A stretch of DNA of 64,000 bases from Desulfosporosinus sp. HMP52 (GCF_000765145.1 NZ_JMGA01000050.1:1-64000), one strand, 5' to 3'. Positions 32,824-42,432 are shown, counted from the first letter of the stretch. Numbers and translations are program-made. The notes: generated from the sequence alone by a model not told the origin.

Positions 32824-34520
32824 TCTTCTATTCCTCCCAACATCATCTGGTCCAAACAGGCACCGGCTGGAACCATTGGAAAGACATCCAGTACTTCAGG
32901 AATCCGGATATCCACCACCACCGGACCGGGAATTGCCAGAGCTTCTTGCAAGGTTTTTTCTAATTCCTCCGGTTTAGACACTCTTAGTCCAGCGACACCC
33001 ATAGCCTCAGCCAATTTCACAAAATCCGTAGCCGACCCTTTTAAACTCGTCTGGGAATAGCGTCCTCCATAAAACATTCTTTGCCATTGAGCTACCATTC
33101 CCAGGCATTGATTGTTTAGAATTAAAACTTTCACAGGAAAATTAAATTCTGCAGCAGCAGCCAGTTCCTGACAATTCATCATGAATCCACCGTCACCTAC
33201 AAAGAGAATAACCGGTCTATCCGGAAGACCACACTGAGCTCCTAAGGCTGCGGGAAGACCATAACCCATTGTGCCCAGACCGCCCGATGTCAGCAGTGAG
33301 CGGGGATTTTTAAAACCATAGAATTGGGCCACCCACATCTGATGTTGTCCTACATCAGTAACGATAACCGCATCACCTTGGGTTAATTGGCTCACTTTCT
33401 CAACAACTGCTTGTGGCATTACAGAATCTGAGTTTTGCACATAAGTTAACGGCTTCTCCTTGTACCAATTACGCACTTTCTCCAACCAAGGTCGAACTTG
33501 CCCTTTCAGCTCATCAGATACCATCTTAACTTCTTGGTTAAGAGCTGGTATCGACCATCTCATATCTCCAACCACACGCAAGTTTGCTATCACGTTTTTA
33601 TTAATTTCTGCGGGATCAATATCAAAATGAATAATTTTGGCTTTTGCCGCAAACTCGCTCAAGAGCCCAGTCACTCTATCGTCAAAACGCACCCCGATTC
33701 CTATCAGCAAATCACATTCTGTTGTGGCCATGTTTGCCGCATAGGTTCCGTGCATTCCAACCATTCCGAGGAATTGGGGATGGTCGTTTGGTAAACAACC
33801 TAAGCCCATTAAGGTTGAAATCACCGGAAATCCGCTAAGGTCTATCAACTCTTTAAGTTCTTTAGAAGTATCCGATAGGTTGACACCGCCCCCCACAAAG
33901 ATAAGGGGCTTTTGCGCTAATCTCATTTCTGCCAGAACCTTATCAAGGATACTTGAATCCCCCTCAAATACAGGTCGATAACCACGCAACTTGACCTCTT
34001 CAGGGTATTGGTAATCAAAGGAAGCGGCAAAAACATCTTTCGCAATATCAACAACAACCGGCCCAGGTCTGCCTGTGCGGGCGATATAGAAGGCTTCTTT
34101 AAGGGCACCGGGTAAATCTTCAACTTTTTTTACCAAATAATTGTGTTTAGTTATCGGGGTTGTGATTCCTCGAATATCAGCCTCCTGGAAGGAGTCTCTC
34201 CCAATCAAAGGAACAGACACTTGACCCGTAATAGCCACTAAAGGAATAGAATCCATGTAAGCTGTGGCAATCCCAGTTACAAGATTTGTTGCTCCTGGGC
34301 CAGAGGTGGCGATAACAACTCCTACCTTCCCTGTAGCTCTGGCGTAACCATCAGCAGCATGGACAGCTCCCTGTTCATGTTTGGTGAGAATATGTCTAAA
34401 CTTTGCTTGATACAAAGCATCATAAAGCGTCAACACTGAACCACCAGGATAGCCAAATACCACATCAACATTTTCGTTTTTAAGAGACTCTATAATCGCT
34501 TCTGCTCCTGTAATTATCAA
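32820..34520 (-). CDS. ilvB: Acetolactate synthase large (catalytic) subunit
   Basis: A 566-residue thiamine-diphosphate enzyme for the first common step of branched-chain amino acid synthesis. Conserved parts: GAEAIIESLKNENVDVVFGYPGG with the catalytic glutamate in KHEQGAVHAADGYARATG, GPGATNLVTGIA, the FAD region, and the ThDP motif GDGGFMMNCQELAAAAEFNFPVKVLILNN. The start is probably the TTG at 34520, with GAGGG eight bases upstream; a GTG at 34535 is possible. The frame is open about 48 codons further upstream, but that part does not resemble the family. No T-box leader was seen. Confidence 0.95.
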   Translation of the reverse strand: MIITGAEAIIESLKNENVDVVFGYPGGSVLTLYDALYQAKFRHILTKHEQGAVHAADGYARATGKVGVVIATSGPGATNLVTGIATAYMDSIPLVAITGQVSVPLIGRDSFQEADIRGITTPITKHNYLVKKVEDLPGALKEAFYIARTGRPGPVVVDIAKDVFAASFDYQYPEEVKLRGYRPVFEGDSSILDKVLAEMRLAQKPLIFVGGGVNLSDTSKELKELIDLSGFPVISTLMGLGCLPNDHPQFLGMVGMHGTYAANMATTECDLLIGIGVRFDDRVTGLLSEFAAKAKIIHFDIDPAEINKNVIANLRVVGDMRWSIPALNQEVKMVSDELKGQVRPWLEKVRNWYKEKPLTYVQNSDSVMPQAVVEKVSQLTQGDAVIVTDVGQHQMWVAQFYGFKNPRSLLTSGGLGTMGYGLPAALGAQCGLPDRPVILFVGDGGFMMNCQELAAAAEFNFPVKVLILNNQCLGMVAQWQRMFYGGRYSQTSLKGSATDFVKLAEAMGVAGLRVSKPEELEKTLQEALAIPGPVVVDIRIPEVLDVFPMVPAGACLDQMMLGGIEE

Positions 34521-34909
34521 ATTAGTTACCCTCACTTTCTCTTCTCGCGCAAATATATTATTTAAATATATCAAATAATCTTCATCTTTTGAACAGCTTG
34601 ACCAAAATATCCATAAATTCGTCACGCATTTTTGCGTGCTGCTTCGCAACTCGCACTTCCTCATAATTATAACATAAAGAATACATCTGAGCGGACTAAG
34701 ATGGACTGATCTAATTATCCCTTTGTTTCTAGAAATATCAACGTGGAATTATTTATACAATATTATAATAGATTACAAAAAATTTTTCTATACTATAAAA
34801 GAAACAATAACTACTTAAACGAATCAGATAGTATCAAATTGAGAGGGAACAGCAGTCATTATCTCCTGAGCCAGCCGGTTCTTTGTGAGCGTTGAGTAGA
34901 AAAAAGTAA
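34521..34909. other. ilvB leader and intergenic region
   Basis: On the minus strand TGTTATAAT (extended -10) lies about 150 bases before ilvB. The transcribed leader contains an ACGCA/TGCGT hairpin and GCGAAGCAGC repeats, and its in-frame reading is not rich in branched-chain codons. I looked for and did not find T-box landmarks. The remainder toward 34909 is AT-rich without a gene. Confidence 0.4.
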
Positions 34910-34938
34910 AAGGCGCTTCGCTTTTGACGAGGCACCTT
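34910..34938 (-). terminator. Terminator after the BenE-type permease gene
   Basis: AAGGTGCCTCG pairs imperfectly with CGAAGCGCCTT and is followed on the minus strand by TTACTTTTTTC. Confidence 0.75.
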
Positions 34939-34991
34939 GTCTTTATTGGATAAAAACCTTTTCTCTAATCTGCAGTTTTGAGTTGCTAACT

Positions 34992-36155
34992 CTAAGTTTC
35001 CTCAACATAACGTGCAATAATCGTACCTACCACTAATGCCCAAACTGGGGAACTAATATTAACAATAGAAAAATTTGATACGGCAATGATAAAGGTAAAG
35101 GCCGTGCTCAATTTCATGGATGGTTTGGAAAATCCTACAGAAAGACTGTTCCCAAAAACACCCAACAACGCAATCCCTACAAGTATGGAAACGAACCCTG
35201 CCGGCAATGCCTGAATCCAAGGAACTAGCCGCCATGAAAACAAGCCAAATATAATTATGATAATCCCTGAGACAACTGCACCCATATAGCGTGATTCATG
35301 GGGTCCTGCCTCTTCATCAGAACAAATTGCTGTCATCATTCCCGCTACATTAGCTGATTGACCGCCAAAAAAACTTGTAATAATCGAAAAGGCTCCACTT
35401 AAGGTTACAATTCGATTCACCGGCGGGCGATAATTATTCTGTTCTAAGGCACCAATCCCTACTGCAGCGTCATTACTCAAAATAAGCAACGCTAAAGGAA
35501 GGGAAACGGAAAGAAAACTCAAAACGTTAAATTCAGGAATTTGAACCCTTGGAACTATAAACCCCGCCGGTAGGATATCTACGCTCAAGGGTTGTGTCAA
35601 AAGTAACATAATAAAACCTGCCAAAATAGCAGCAACCATTGGAGGAACAAACATCTTTTTTTTGTTAAAAATCAGATAAACAACAATTGCAATTCCACCA
35701 ACCATAGGAAGTTGATGAATCGAAGACACAAAAGAAACCATATACTTAGTTATCATTCCAGCTAACATCACGGAAATTATTTGTTTGGGGACGTAATCAA
35801 TTAGCTTTGAAAACACTCCCAGATGCCCAACAGCCAGCATTAAGACACCCGAAATAATATAGGTACCGATTAGTTGATGATAACTAAATTGAGCGGTAAC
35901 AGTGGCTAAAAAAGCAACACCTGTTATTGAGTGAGCACCTACAATAGGCATTCGATAATATAGTGGAATCCAGATGCTATAAATTCCGCCAATCACATAG
36001 ACCGAGAACATCCATAGAATGGTTTGAGTCAGAGTAAAGTTACCCTTAGACGCTGCCTCTAAAATAATCACCGGTGGCCCAGTTACTGCCAAAAGCCCTG
36101 AAGCAATACCTGCAGCAACGTTTTTATGATTTAGATCAGCTAAATTACACTTCAT
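34992..36155 (-). CDS. BenE/NCS2-type benzoate or nucleobase permease
   Basis: A 387-residue transporter with 11-12 membrane helices. The pattern VAAGIASGLLAVTGPPVIILEAA at the N-terminus, PIVGAHSITGVAFLAT, QIISVMLAGMI and LGVFGNSLSVGFSKPS agrees with the BenE family of proton-coupled aromatic acid importers, related to xanthine/uracil permeases. The ligand is not proven. It is followed by a terminator and is 28 bases downstream of the Nudix gene, so the two may be co-transcribed. A link to the ubiD-hyuAB operon 6 kb away is possible but speculative. Confidence 0.75.
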   Translation of the reverse strand: MKCNLADLNHKNVAAGIASGLLAVTGPPVIILEAASKGNFTLTQTILWMFSVYVIGGIYSIWIPLYYRMPIVGAHSITGVAFLATVTAQFSYHQLIGTYIISGVLMLAVGHLGVFSKLIDYVPKQIISVMLAGMITKYMVSFVSSIHQLPMVGGIAIVVYLIFNKKKMFVPPMVAAILAGFIMLLLTQPLSVDILPAGFIVPRVQIPEFNVLSFLSVSLPLALLILSNDAAVGIGALEQNNYRPPVNRIVTLSGAFSIITSFFGGQSANVAGMMTAICSDEEAGPHESRYMGAVVSGIIIIIFGLFSWRLVPWIQALPAGFVSILVGIALLGVFGNSLSVGFSKPSMKLSTAFTFIIAVSNFSIVNISSPVWALVVGTIIARYVEET

Positions 36156-36183
36156 TATTAAGCTCCTGACTTTTACTAATTCT

Positions 36184-36564
36184 TTAGGAATCTTTTAACT
36201 TTTCCACTAAAGGGACATCTGCAGGAGCAAATTCATAGCTATCTAATTCCACTGGATAAACCCAACGGATTTGGCTATGTACTCGATTAGAAAATCCTCC
36301 GACAGTCCATCTACACCAAAAAGCTATAAGCTTGATAATTCCATTTTCATATTCATAAATACTTTCTCCGAAAGGTTCCAGAACCTCTACCTCAACACCT
36401 AATTCTTCATTTATCTCTCTTTTTAAACACTCCTGCGGGGTCTCTCCTACTTCTATTTTGCCACCTGGAAACTCCCATTTTCCAGCCAATTTGTCTTCGA
36501 CTGACCGCTGGGCAATCAGAACTTGACCATCTTTGAAAATTATTGCAGCTGTAACTTCTTTCAT
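36184..36564 (-). CDS. MutT-type Nudix hydrolase
   Basis: A 126-residue Nudix pyrophosphohydrolase. The Nudix box is complete: GGKIEVGETPQECLKREINEELGV matches GX5EX7REUXEEXGU over residues about 37-59 (the key glutamates are intact). The family acts on oxidised or non-canonical nucleotides; the short length and WEFPGGK resemble MutT/NudG enzymes (8-oxo-dGTP or CTP derivatives). The ATG at 36564 has AAAGG upstream; the 16 codons before it are not needed. Confidence 0.88.
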   Translation of the reverse strand: MKEVTAAIIFKDGQVLIAQRSVEDKLAGKWEFPGGKIEVGETPQECLKREINEELGVEVEVLEPFGESIYEYENGIIKLIAFWCRWTVGGFSNRVHSQIRWVYPVELDSYEFAPADVPLVEKLKDS

Positions 36565-36760
36565 ACTACCGACCTTTCTTATTCTCCTCGTGCAACTAAC
36601 TTCAGTTCTCAAATATCATCTATTATAAATTTGATTATATAATGGAAAATTCCTGCATTAATAAAATTATTACTTGTATTTTACTATTACTGATTTTACT
36701 CACTGATTTCTTACAGTCATAAATTCCCTGAAAAGCAATTAGATATTCTCATAATATTAG

Positions 36761-36789
36761 TTGTCATAACAACATTTAAATAGTATATT
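36761..36789 (+). promoter_or_regulatory. Sigma-A promoter of the MFS gene
   Basis: TTGTCA and TATATT are separated by 17 bases, about 60 bases before the start codon. Confidence 0.65.
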
Positions 36790-36849
36790 GAGTTTAGGAG
36801 CTTGTTACGAAGCTATCTCTCAATAATTAAAGCGAGATGAGGTCATCAA

Positions 36850-38046
36850 ATGATCAAGGCTAATCCCTCACAAAACGAACAGATATGGAGTAAGACCTTT
36901 TTTTTAATTCTCCTAGTTTCATTCTTAATGTTTATGTCAATGTACATGCTGCTCCCAACCCTTCCATTATATGCTCAAAGTCTTGGTGGCAATGAAACTA
37001 TTGCCGGAACAATCGTTGGAATTTTTACACTCTCAGCAGTACTAGTTCGCCCCTGGTTCGGGAACCTGCTTGACTATAGGGGGCGAAAACTAATCCTATT
37101 AATCGGTATCAGTATTTTTCTAGTTTCTGTAATTGCTTACAACCTGGCCTTTACGATTATTTCTCTGTTAACAATAAGAGCAGTTCACGGTATTGGCTGG
37201 GGAGCTTCTACAACTGCTACCGGAACAATGGCTTCAGACGTTATCCCTGCAGCCAGGCGTGCAGAAGGAATGGGGTATTATGGGATAGCTGCTACTATAG
37301 CAATGTCTCTTGGCCCAGCTTTAGGACTATATTTAGTTAAGTATAACAGTTACTCACTCTTGTTCGCAGGCTCAGCTCTCCTGGCAGGTCTTGGTTTAAT
37401 AGGCTCTTTTTTTATTAATTATGAGACTTCTAACAAAAGACAGGACAAGAGCAAAGTTCCGCATGTAAAGGGAGTCATCTTGGAAATAACTGCGATTCCT
37501 TCAGCCTTGGTGTTGTTCTTTATCACTTTGACCTATGGGGGAATAGTAAGTTTTTTACCTGCTTACGCAGGCTTCCGAGGGGTAGATAACATTGGAATAT
37601 TCTTCACCGTCTATGCCCTTGTCTTATTATTGGGTCGTCCCATTATCGGGAAATTATCGGATAAGTATGGCCCACGAATGTTTTTAGTCCCAGGAATTCT
37701 TATGCTTGTCGCTGCTCTGGTACTTCTGTCAATAGCTTCTTCCCTGCCCATGTTTTTACTGGTTGCCATCCTATACGGACTGGGGTTTGGAACGGTGCAG
37801 CCCATCTTAAACGCTTTGGTTATAACCTTATCACCACCTGAGCGGAGAGGTGCCGCTAATGCAACTTTTGCAGTGGCTATGGATCTGGGCATTGGACTTG
37901 GGGCAGTTATTCTCGGGTTCATAGCACAAGAATTAGGATATGCATATATGTACGGCAGCTCTGTAATTTTTGCATTATTAGCATTGGTTATGTATTTCTC
38001 CTTTCTTCGAAAAAATATTCCGACGAACCGAGAATTTCTTAGTTAA
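36850..38046 (+). CDS. Major facilitator superfamily transporter
   Basis: A 398-residue membrane transporter with 12 predicted helices. The loop 2-3 signature RPWFGNLLDYRGRKL (GxxxDRxGRK type) and its repeat RPIIGKLSDKYGPR in the second half are clear, and helix 4 has IRAVHGIGWGASTTATG. It resembles YwfA/YfcJ-type drug and metabolite exporters, but the substrate is unknown. GAGGTCATCAA precedes the ATG. It is monocistronic with a -35/-10 promoter upstream and a bidirectional terminator downstream. Confidence 0.92.
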   Translation: MIKANPSQNEQIWSKTFFLILLVSFLMFMSMYMLLPTLPLYAQSLGGNETIAGTIVGIFTLSAVLVRPWFGNLLDYRGRKLILLIGISIFLVSVIAYNLAFTIISLLTIRAVHGIGWGASTTATGTMASDVIPAARRAEGMGYYGIAATIAMSLGPALGLYLVKYNSYSLLFAGSALLAGLGLIGSFFINYETSNKRQDKSKVPHVKGVILEITAIPSALVLFFITLTYGGIVSFLPAYAGFRGVDNIGIFFTVYALVLLLGRPIIGKLSDKYGPRMFLVPGILMLVAALVLLSIASSLPMFLLVAILYGLGFGTVQPILNALVITLSPPERRGAANATFAVAMDLGIGLGAVILGFIAQELGYAYMYGSSVIFALLALVMYFSFLRKNIPTNREFLS

Positions 38047-38076
38047 AAGTGATCCTTCAACTTAATATGAATCTAA

Positions 38077-38128
38077 AAACCACCCTCCACTAAATAAGCT
38101 TTCAATAGGCAACTTGTGGAGGGTAGTT
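38077..38128. terminator. Bidirectional terminator between MFS and ABC permease genes
   Basis: AAAACCACCCTCCAC pairs with GTGGAGGGTAGTTT around a 24-base loop. The minus strand continues with TTTTTAGATTC, the plus strand with TTTC. Confidence 0.7.
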
Positions 38129-38136
38129 TCTTATGA

Positions 38137-38949
38137 TTATATAGCAAGATCCTGTGACTCAAACACCCTTTTTGCCCACTGCCATAGAATCATTGAAACC
38201 AGATTAAGTCCTACAATGGAACCAGCTGGATTTTTACTTCCTTCTAATACTTCTTGAGGCTGAAACAATTGAAAAAGAGAGACTTTCTTCAGCCAGGAAT
38301 ATTTATTACTTAGCCCTCCGACAATATCTAAACAATAAAATATAAGAGTTAACCCTGCAGCATAGGTTAAGGCCCGTTCCTCCTCAACAAACCAGACCGA
38401 GAAAAAAAGACTGTAGATTTCGATTAAGGAAAAAAATGAGAATCCTAAAAGCCCTAAGCGTACATACCTATCGTGACAGATGGTAATCCCTGAGCGGGAT
38501 GCACCAAAGAAGAGTCCCAGAATTGTTACGGTGACCAATATGCCCCCCAAAAAGATCAAGACGGCAGCTTGAGTTGATAGTATCTCACTTCTCGATATGG
38601 GTGTTGATAAAAGCAAGGCTATAGAGCAATCATCCACCATTTTAGCTAATAAGTTATTGGCTGTTTGAATTCCATAAACAGCCATGAGCATAACCCAAAT
38701 CCTCGCAAAAAACTGTCCGGATATAAAGGCCTCAAATGTATCAGTACGTGCATTTTCAGGAACTCCGAACACAGTCTTTACAGCAGTCGGTAACGATACT
38801 GCGATCTCTGTAACAGCTGGATTTTCAGCAATCACTGGATAAACCCAAGTTAAAAGTCCTTCATAGAGAACAATCCCGGTTGAAATCACAGCAATCTTTT
38901 TTCTGTGTTGCTTAAACATTGCCCTAAATAATGCTCTGTTCATGGTCAC
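38137..38949 (-). CDS. ABC-2 type transporter permease
   Basis: A 270-residue membrane subunit with about six helices, likely exporting a small molecule or peptide together with the ATPase encoded just upstream. The N-terminal MNRALFRAMFKQHRKK is the basic cytoplasmic start of ABC-2 permeases, and LLLSTPISRSEILSTQA is the conserved coupling-helix segment seen in this group. It is 39 bases downstream of the ATPase gene. The substrate is unknown. Confidence 0.85.
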   Translation of the reverse strand: MTMNRALFRAMFKQHRKKIAVISTGIVLYEGLLTWVYPVIAENPAVTEIAVSLPTAVKTVFGVPENARTDTFEAFISGQFFARIWVMLMAVYGIQTANNLLAKMVDDCSIALLLSTPISRSEILSTQAAVLIFLGGILVTVTILGLFFGASRSGITICHDRYVRLGLLGFSFFSLIEIYSLFFSVWFVEEERALTYAAGLTLIFYCLDIVGGLSNKYSWLKKVSLFQLFQPQEVLEGSKNPAGSIVGLNLVSMILWQWAKRVFESQDLAI

Positions 38950-38988
38950 CCCACCTTAAGTCTAATCATCTCTCATCAGAACTAATAT

Positions 38989-39864
38989 CTATTTATAAAA
39001 ATCCAAAAAGGCTTCTTCAAGCTCCAAGGAGTGTTGCTTAAAGCGAACTACTTGAACTTGACCCAATGCCATCCACAGACTATCCAATTCGCCGGCAACA
39101 CGAATGATACATGATCTGCCTTGTAATGGGATCAGATTCAGCTGACTCTCTTTTAGGAGCTCTAAATCCTCATCACTTTCCACTTCGATTTGAAATGTTT
39201 GATACTCTGCTTCTCTAAGCTGCAAGATACTTTTTATGGCCAGAAGTTTACCTTCTCGAATTATCCCCACCTGTTCACAGGTTCGCTCAATCTCCGGAAA
39301 TTGATGGGACGACATAAATATGGTTTTTCCCCTTTTCTTTTCCTCCAGGATTAAATCAATGAATACTCTTTGCATTAATGGATCCAATCCTGATGTCGGT
39401 TCGTCAAGAATGAGCACCTTAGCATCCAGCATCAAGGCTGCAATTAACCCTAACTTTTGCTTCATTCCTTTAGACATTTTCCGAATTAGAATTTTCGAAT
39501 CTAAATCGAGAGCATTTATTAAATACTTTTGGTTCTTCTTGATCTGGAAACGGTTCCTATGCATACCAGCTATAAGACTAAGAAATTCCAAGGCTGTTAA
39601 GCTTTCCACAAAATGAAGTTCACCGGGAAGATAACTGACCAGCTTCTTAACCTCTGTTTTTTGTTCCCAACAGTCCAGGCCGTTAATCGTTACTTGCCCT
39701 GAATCAGGCCTTAAAAACCCCATCAGAAGGCGTATTGTCGTGGTTTTCCCTGCTCCGTTGGGACCTAAAAAACCAAATGCCTTTCCCTGATTAACCTCAA
39801 AGCTAATTTTCTTTATCCCTCGTCCTTCCCGGTATAGTTTGCTCAGTTCTTTTACCTCGATCAT
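38989..39864 (-). CDS. ABC transporter ATP-binding protein
   Basis: A 291-residue nucleotide-binding subunit. Walker A GPNGAGKTT (about residue 35), the signature MSKGMKQKLG (a variant of LSGGQ), Walker B VLILDEPTSG and the switch histidine in SSHQFPE are intact. The last 70 residues form a C-terminal accessory domain as in drug-resistance exporters. It lies between a methyltransferase gene (66 bases upstream) and the permease, which suggests a three-gene operon. Confidence 0.94.
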   Translation of the reverse strand: MIEVKELSKLYREGRGIKKISFEVNQGKAFGFLGPNGAGKTTTIRLLMGFLRPDSGQVTINGLDCWEQKTEVKKLVSYLPGELHFVESLTALEFLSLIAGMHRNRFQIKKNQKYLINALDLDSKILIRKMSKGMKQKLGLIAALMLDAKVLILDEPTSGLDPLMQRVFIDLILEEKKRGKTIFMSSHQFPEIERTCEQVGIIREGKLLAIKSILQLREAEYQTFQIEVESDEDLELLKESQLNLIPLQGRSCIIRVAGELDSLWMALGQVQVVRFKQHSLELEEAFLDFYK

Positions 39865-39930
39865 TTCCTCCCTACTTTCTATAAGGGGCAGACTCTCAAT
39901 GATTAGAAACTAATAATTATTGATGCAAAT

Positions 39931-40950
39931 CTAGGCTAATGGTTTTCTGGCAAAAAAATAATGAGATACTTTAAAGGGCAAAGGAATAACCTCAACCTCA
40001 TTAAACCCAGCTTGTTCTAATAGATTCAGCACCTCTTTTTCCAAAGGCAGTCCCTCAAAGCCATCATGACAAGAAAGGAAAAAACTCATCAAATTTTGAG
40101 GAATATGGGTTTTGAAAATCTGGAATGCCGGGCTAACTCCCCTTAGAGCCGTCAAAATTCCAATTTGGCCGCCTGGTTTTAAGAGATCCATGACAGTTTT
40201 CAAAAGATCTAACCGCTGTTGACCAGTGAAATAGTAAATAAGATTATTTAACAGGCAACAATCATAAGTTTCTAAAGTATCTCTAAAATCAAAAACATTT
40301 GTCGCCTCAATTCGAATACGCCCTTGAAAAAGTTCTGTTTCTAATGCGGCACGATTAGCCACCGACTGATTAACTTCCAGCCCCACGCCCTTTAAATTCG
40401 GAAATTCTTCAACCAATCTGCGTAGTAACACTGCTTCACCGCAACCAATATCTAAGACAGAATGCCATTTTTCCTTTTCACATTTCCCTCTAAGCACAGG
40501 CCAGACAAAGTACTCTGAAGCTTTTGAGGCTCTTGATATAAGCTCATTTTCCATTTCATTATCCATTTTTAGCCTGGGAATCTCCCGTCTTATTAGTTTC
40601 GGCAATTGTGCAAAACTAGCCCCCCAATAGAGAGCAAACTCTTTATACATAGCCTCTAAACCATAGTTACGATAACCATGGATGGCCTTCCCTGTTTTAC
40701 TAAGCTTATATTTTCCTTTAGTTAAAACGACAAGCTCTTGGATTCTAGCTTGTTCAAGCCAATGCTCGAGCAAAAGAGGATCCCAATCCGGGTTTTCGGC
40801 CAGGAAATCCTCTTTGTTCCTTTCTTCCAGGAGACCCTCCCAAAGATTAAGCTCGTACCCGGTGTGTACAAGCCAGAGAAACCCTAGATTTTCCATGAGA
40901 GAAATGGTTTTTCCGAGAAGCGATAGCATTCCTATATCCACGGTTTTCAC
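39931..40950 (-). CDS. SAM-dependent methyltransferase
   Basis: A 339-residue class I methyltransferase. The N-terminal 150 residues are helical with a winged-helix-like part (LLEHWLEQARIQELVVLTKGKYKLSKTGKAI), as in small-molecule O- or C-methyltransferases that dimerise. The SAM site is VLDIGCGEAVLLRRL with the acidic residue in GVGLEVNQ; later motifs are CLLNNLIYYF and LLKPGGQIGIL. Its operon partners are an ABC exporter, so it may modify a compound that is then exported; this is inference. Confidence 0.85.
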   Translation of the reverse strand: MKTVDIGMLSLLGKTISLMENLGFLWLVHTGYELNLWEGLLEERNKEDFLAENPDWDPLLLEHWLEQARIQELVVLTKGKYKLSKTGKAIHGYRNYGLEAMYKEFALYWGASFAQLPKLIRREIPRLKMDNEMENELISRASKASEYFVWPVLRGKCEKEKWHSVLDIGCGEAVLLRRLVEEFPNLKGVGLEVNQSVANRAALETELFQGRIRIEATNVFDFRDTLETYDCCLLNNLIYYFTGQQRLDLLKTVMDLLKPGGQIGILTALRGVSPAFQIFKTHIPQNLMSFFLSCHDGFEGLPLEKEVLNLLEQAGFNEVEVIPLPFKVSHYFFARKPLA

Positions 40951-41003
40951 CTCATCTTTTTGTTCTTATCCCTTTAATCAAGGAGCTCCAAAAGAAAATT
41001 AGA

Positions 41004-41032
41004 TAGCGCCAAGCCTTTAAGCGTCGGCGCTA
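41004..41032 (-). terminator. Terminator after the ABC1 kinase gene
   Basis: TAGCGCC and GGCGCTA pair around a 15-base loop, followed on the minus strand by TCTAATTTTCTTTTGG. It lies about 90 bases past the stop. Confidence 0.55.
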
Positions 41033-41118
41033 ATACTAATGCTAATGAACAATCGCCATAGTGATTAAAATCTTTACTACTTTTATATGTGCTTAAGTGA
41101 GCAGTAGTGTTTGTCTCC

Positions 41119-42432
41119 CTACCTCCTCAGTATTATTTTCCATAATTTTGAAACACAGAGACTTCTCCAGATAAACCTTCTACTAAATGGTTTGGCCTGT
41201 TCCACCAGACTTAAAGAAGGGCATAAATCTCTTAAAGTTCCTTCCAAGGTAAGAAAAGTCTTGCCTACAAGCACAAACTCGGGAGGTATATGAATTTCAT
41301 GCTTAGAGATGATGGCAAAAAAATCCTGGATACTCTCTCCTATAGTAAATTTCTTTTGTTTTTGACTTAAATACTTATGGCGCAAGTTGTGAATATCCGC
41401 TTGGAACGAATCCCGATCAACGAATGATGTTATACCCATCTCATAAAGAGTCTTTAAAAGTACAGCATCGTCTCCACGAATTATTCCAGAAGCCAATGAA
41501 GATAGCTGAGCCTTCATGGGGATTGAGAGATTCCCAATAATTCCGAAGTCTATTAAGCTAATTTTTCCATCCGGAAGAATGAGTATATTTCCTGGGTGAG
41601 GATCAGCGTGAAAGCATCCTTCCCGAAGTATTTGCTGCAGGAAGGCTTTGCTTAAGTGATTGGCAATTTTACAAACATTTTTAGAGTGCTTTTCTGAACA
41701 AGAGATTTGATGTAACGGGATCCCCGGGATATATTGCATGGTAAGAACCATAGAGTTCGTTAATTCCCAATAAATCTTTGGAACCACAATATTGGAGTTC
41801 TTCTTACTGTGTTTAAAGATTTTCTCTGCATTTTTTCCTTCATGAACAAAATCCAACTCTTTTATGATAGTGTCGGAAAACTCCTCAACTATCAAGCGAA
41901 CCGGATAGCCTTTACCCCACTTTGTATTCAGCTCAATTCGTTCTGCAAGCACCTGGAAGATCTCCAAATCTGTCTTAACTCTTTCGTGAAGGAATGGGCG
42001 TTGCACTTTTACGGCAACTTTCTCTCCATTATGCAAAACTGCCTCATGCACTTGAGCAATCGAGGCCGAAGCCACTGGGATTGGATTAAAATGTTTAAAG
42101 ACTGACTCTAAGTTAACCTTTAAAGACTCTTCGACTACTCGACGTACTATACTAATGGGCAGCGGATTAACACGATCTTGGAGTTTTTCTAATTCTTTAA
42201 TGATCGGTAGTGGAAGCAAATCAGATCGGGTACTCGCCATTTGGCCGACCTTAATAAAAGTTGCCCCAAGTTCTCCTAATGCCCCTCTCAGATGAACACC
42301 GAGAAGTGCTAAATCGTTGTGCTCTATTTTGTTAAGATTTCCAGGGATAAACAAGTAACCAAGTCCATGTTTAAGCAGTACGGAAAGGATCTCGTAGTAA
42401 CGAGCAATATGTCTCTCCGGTATTCCAAACAT
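41119..42432 (-). CDS. ABC1/UbiB-family atypical kinase
   Basis: A 437-residue protein-kinase-like protein of the ABC1 (AarF/UbiB) family. The family-specific KVGQMASTRSDLLP motif (KxGQ) and the alanine-rich loop ASASIAQVHEA are present, as are VAVKVQRP (ATP lysine), the HADPHPGNILIL catalytic loop and the IDFGIIG metal-binding loop. Homologues act as ATPases in quinone biosynthesis; a menaquinone or lipid role is inferred. It is shorter than the usual 500-560 residues and lacks the two C-terminal membrane helices. The ATG at 42432 is the best start. It is monocistronic. Confidence 0.9.
   Translation of the reverse strand: MFGIPERHIARYYEILSVLLKHGLGYLFIPGNLNKIEHNDLALLGVHLRGALGELGATFIKVGQMASTRSDLLPLPIIKELEKLQDRVNPLPISIVRRVVEESLKVNLESVFKHFNPIPVASASIAQVHEAVLHNGEKVAVKVQRPFLHERVKTDLEIFQVLAERIELNTKWGKGYPVRLIVEEFSDTIIKELDFVHEGKNAEKIFKHSKKNSNIVVPKIYWELTNSMVLTMQYIPGIPLHQISCSEKHSKNVCKIANHLSKAFLQQILREGCFHADPHPGNILILPDGKISLIDFGIIGNLSIPMKAQLSSLASGIIRGDDAVLLKTLYEMGITSFVDRDSFQADIHNLRHKYLSQKQKKFTIGESIQDFFAIISKHEIHIPPEFVLVGKTFLTLEGTLRDLCPSLSLVEQAKPFSRRFIWRSLCVSKLWKIILRR

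Noticed and set aside
34521-34664. N-terminal extension of ilvB
   Set aside because: The extra 48 codons are Cys-, Ser- and Lys-rich and unlike any acetolactate synthase; the TTG at 34520 has a good site.
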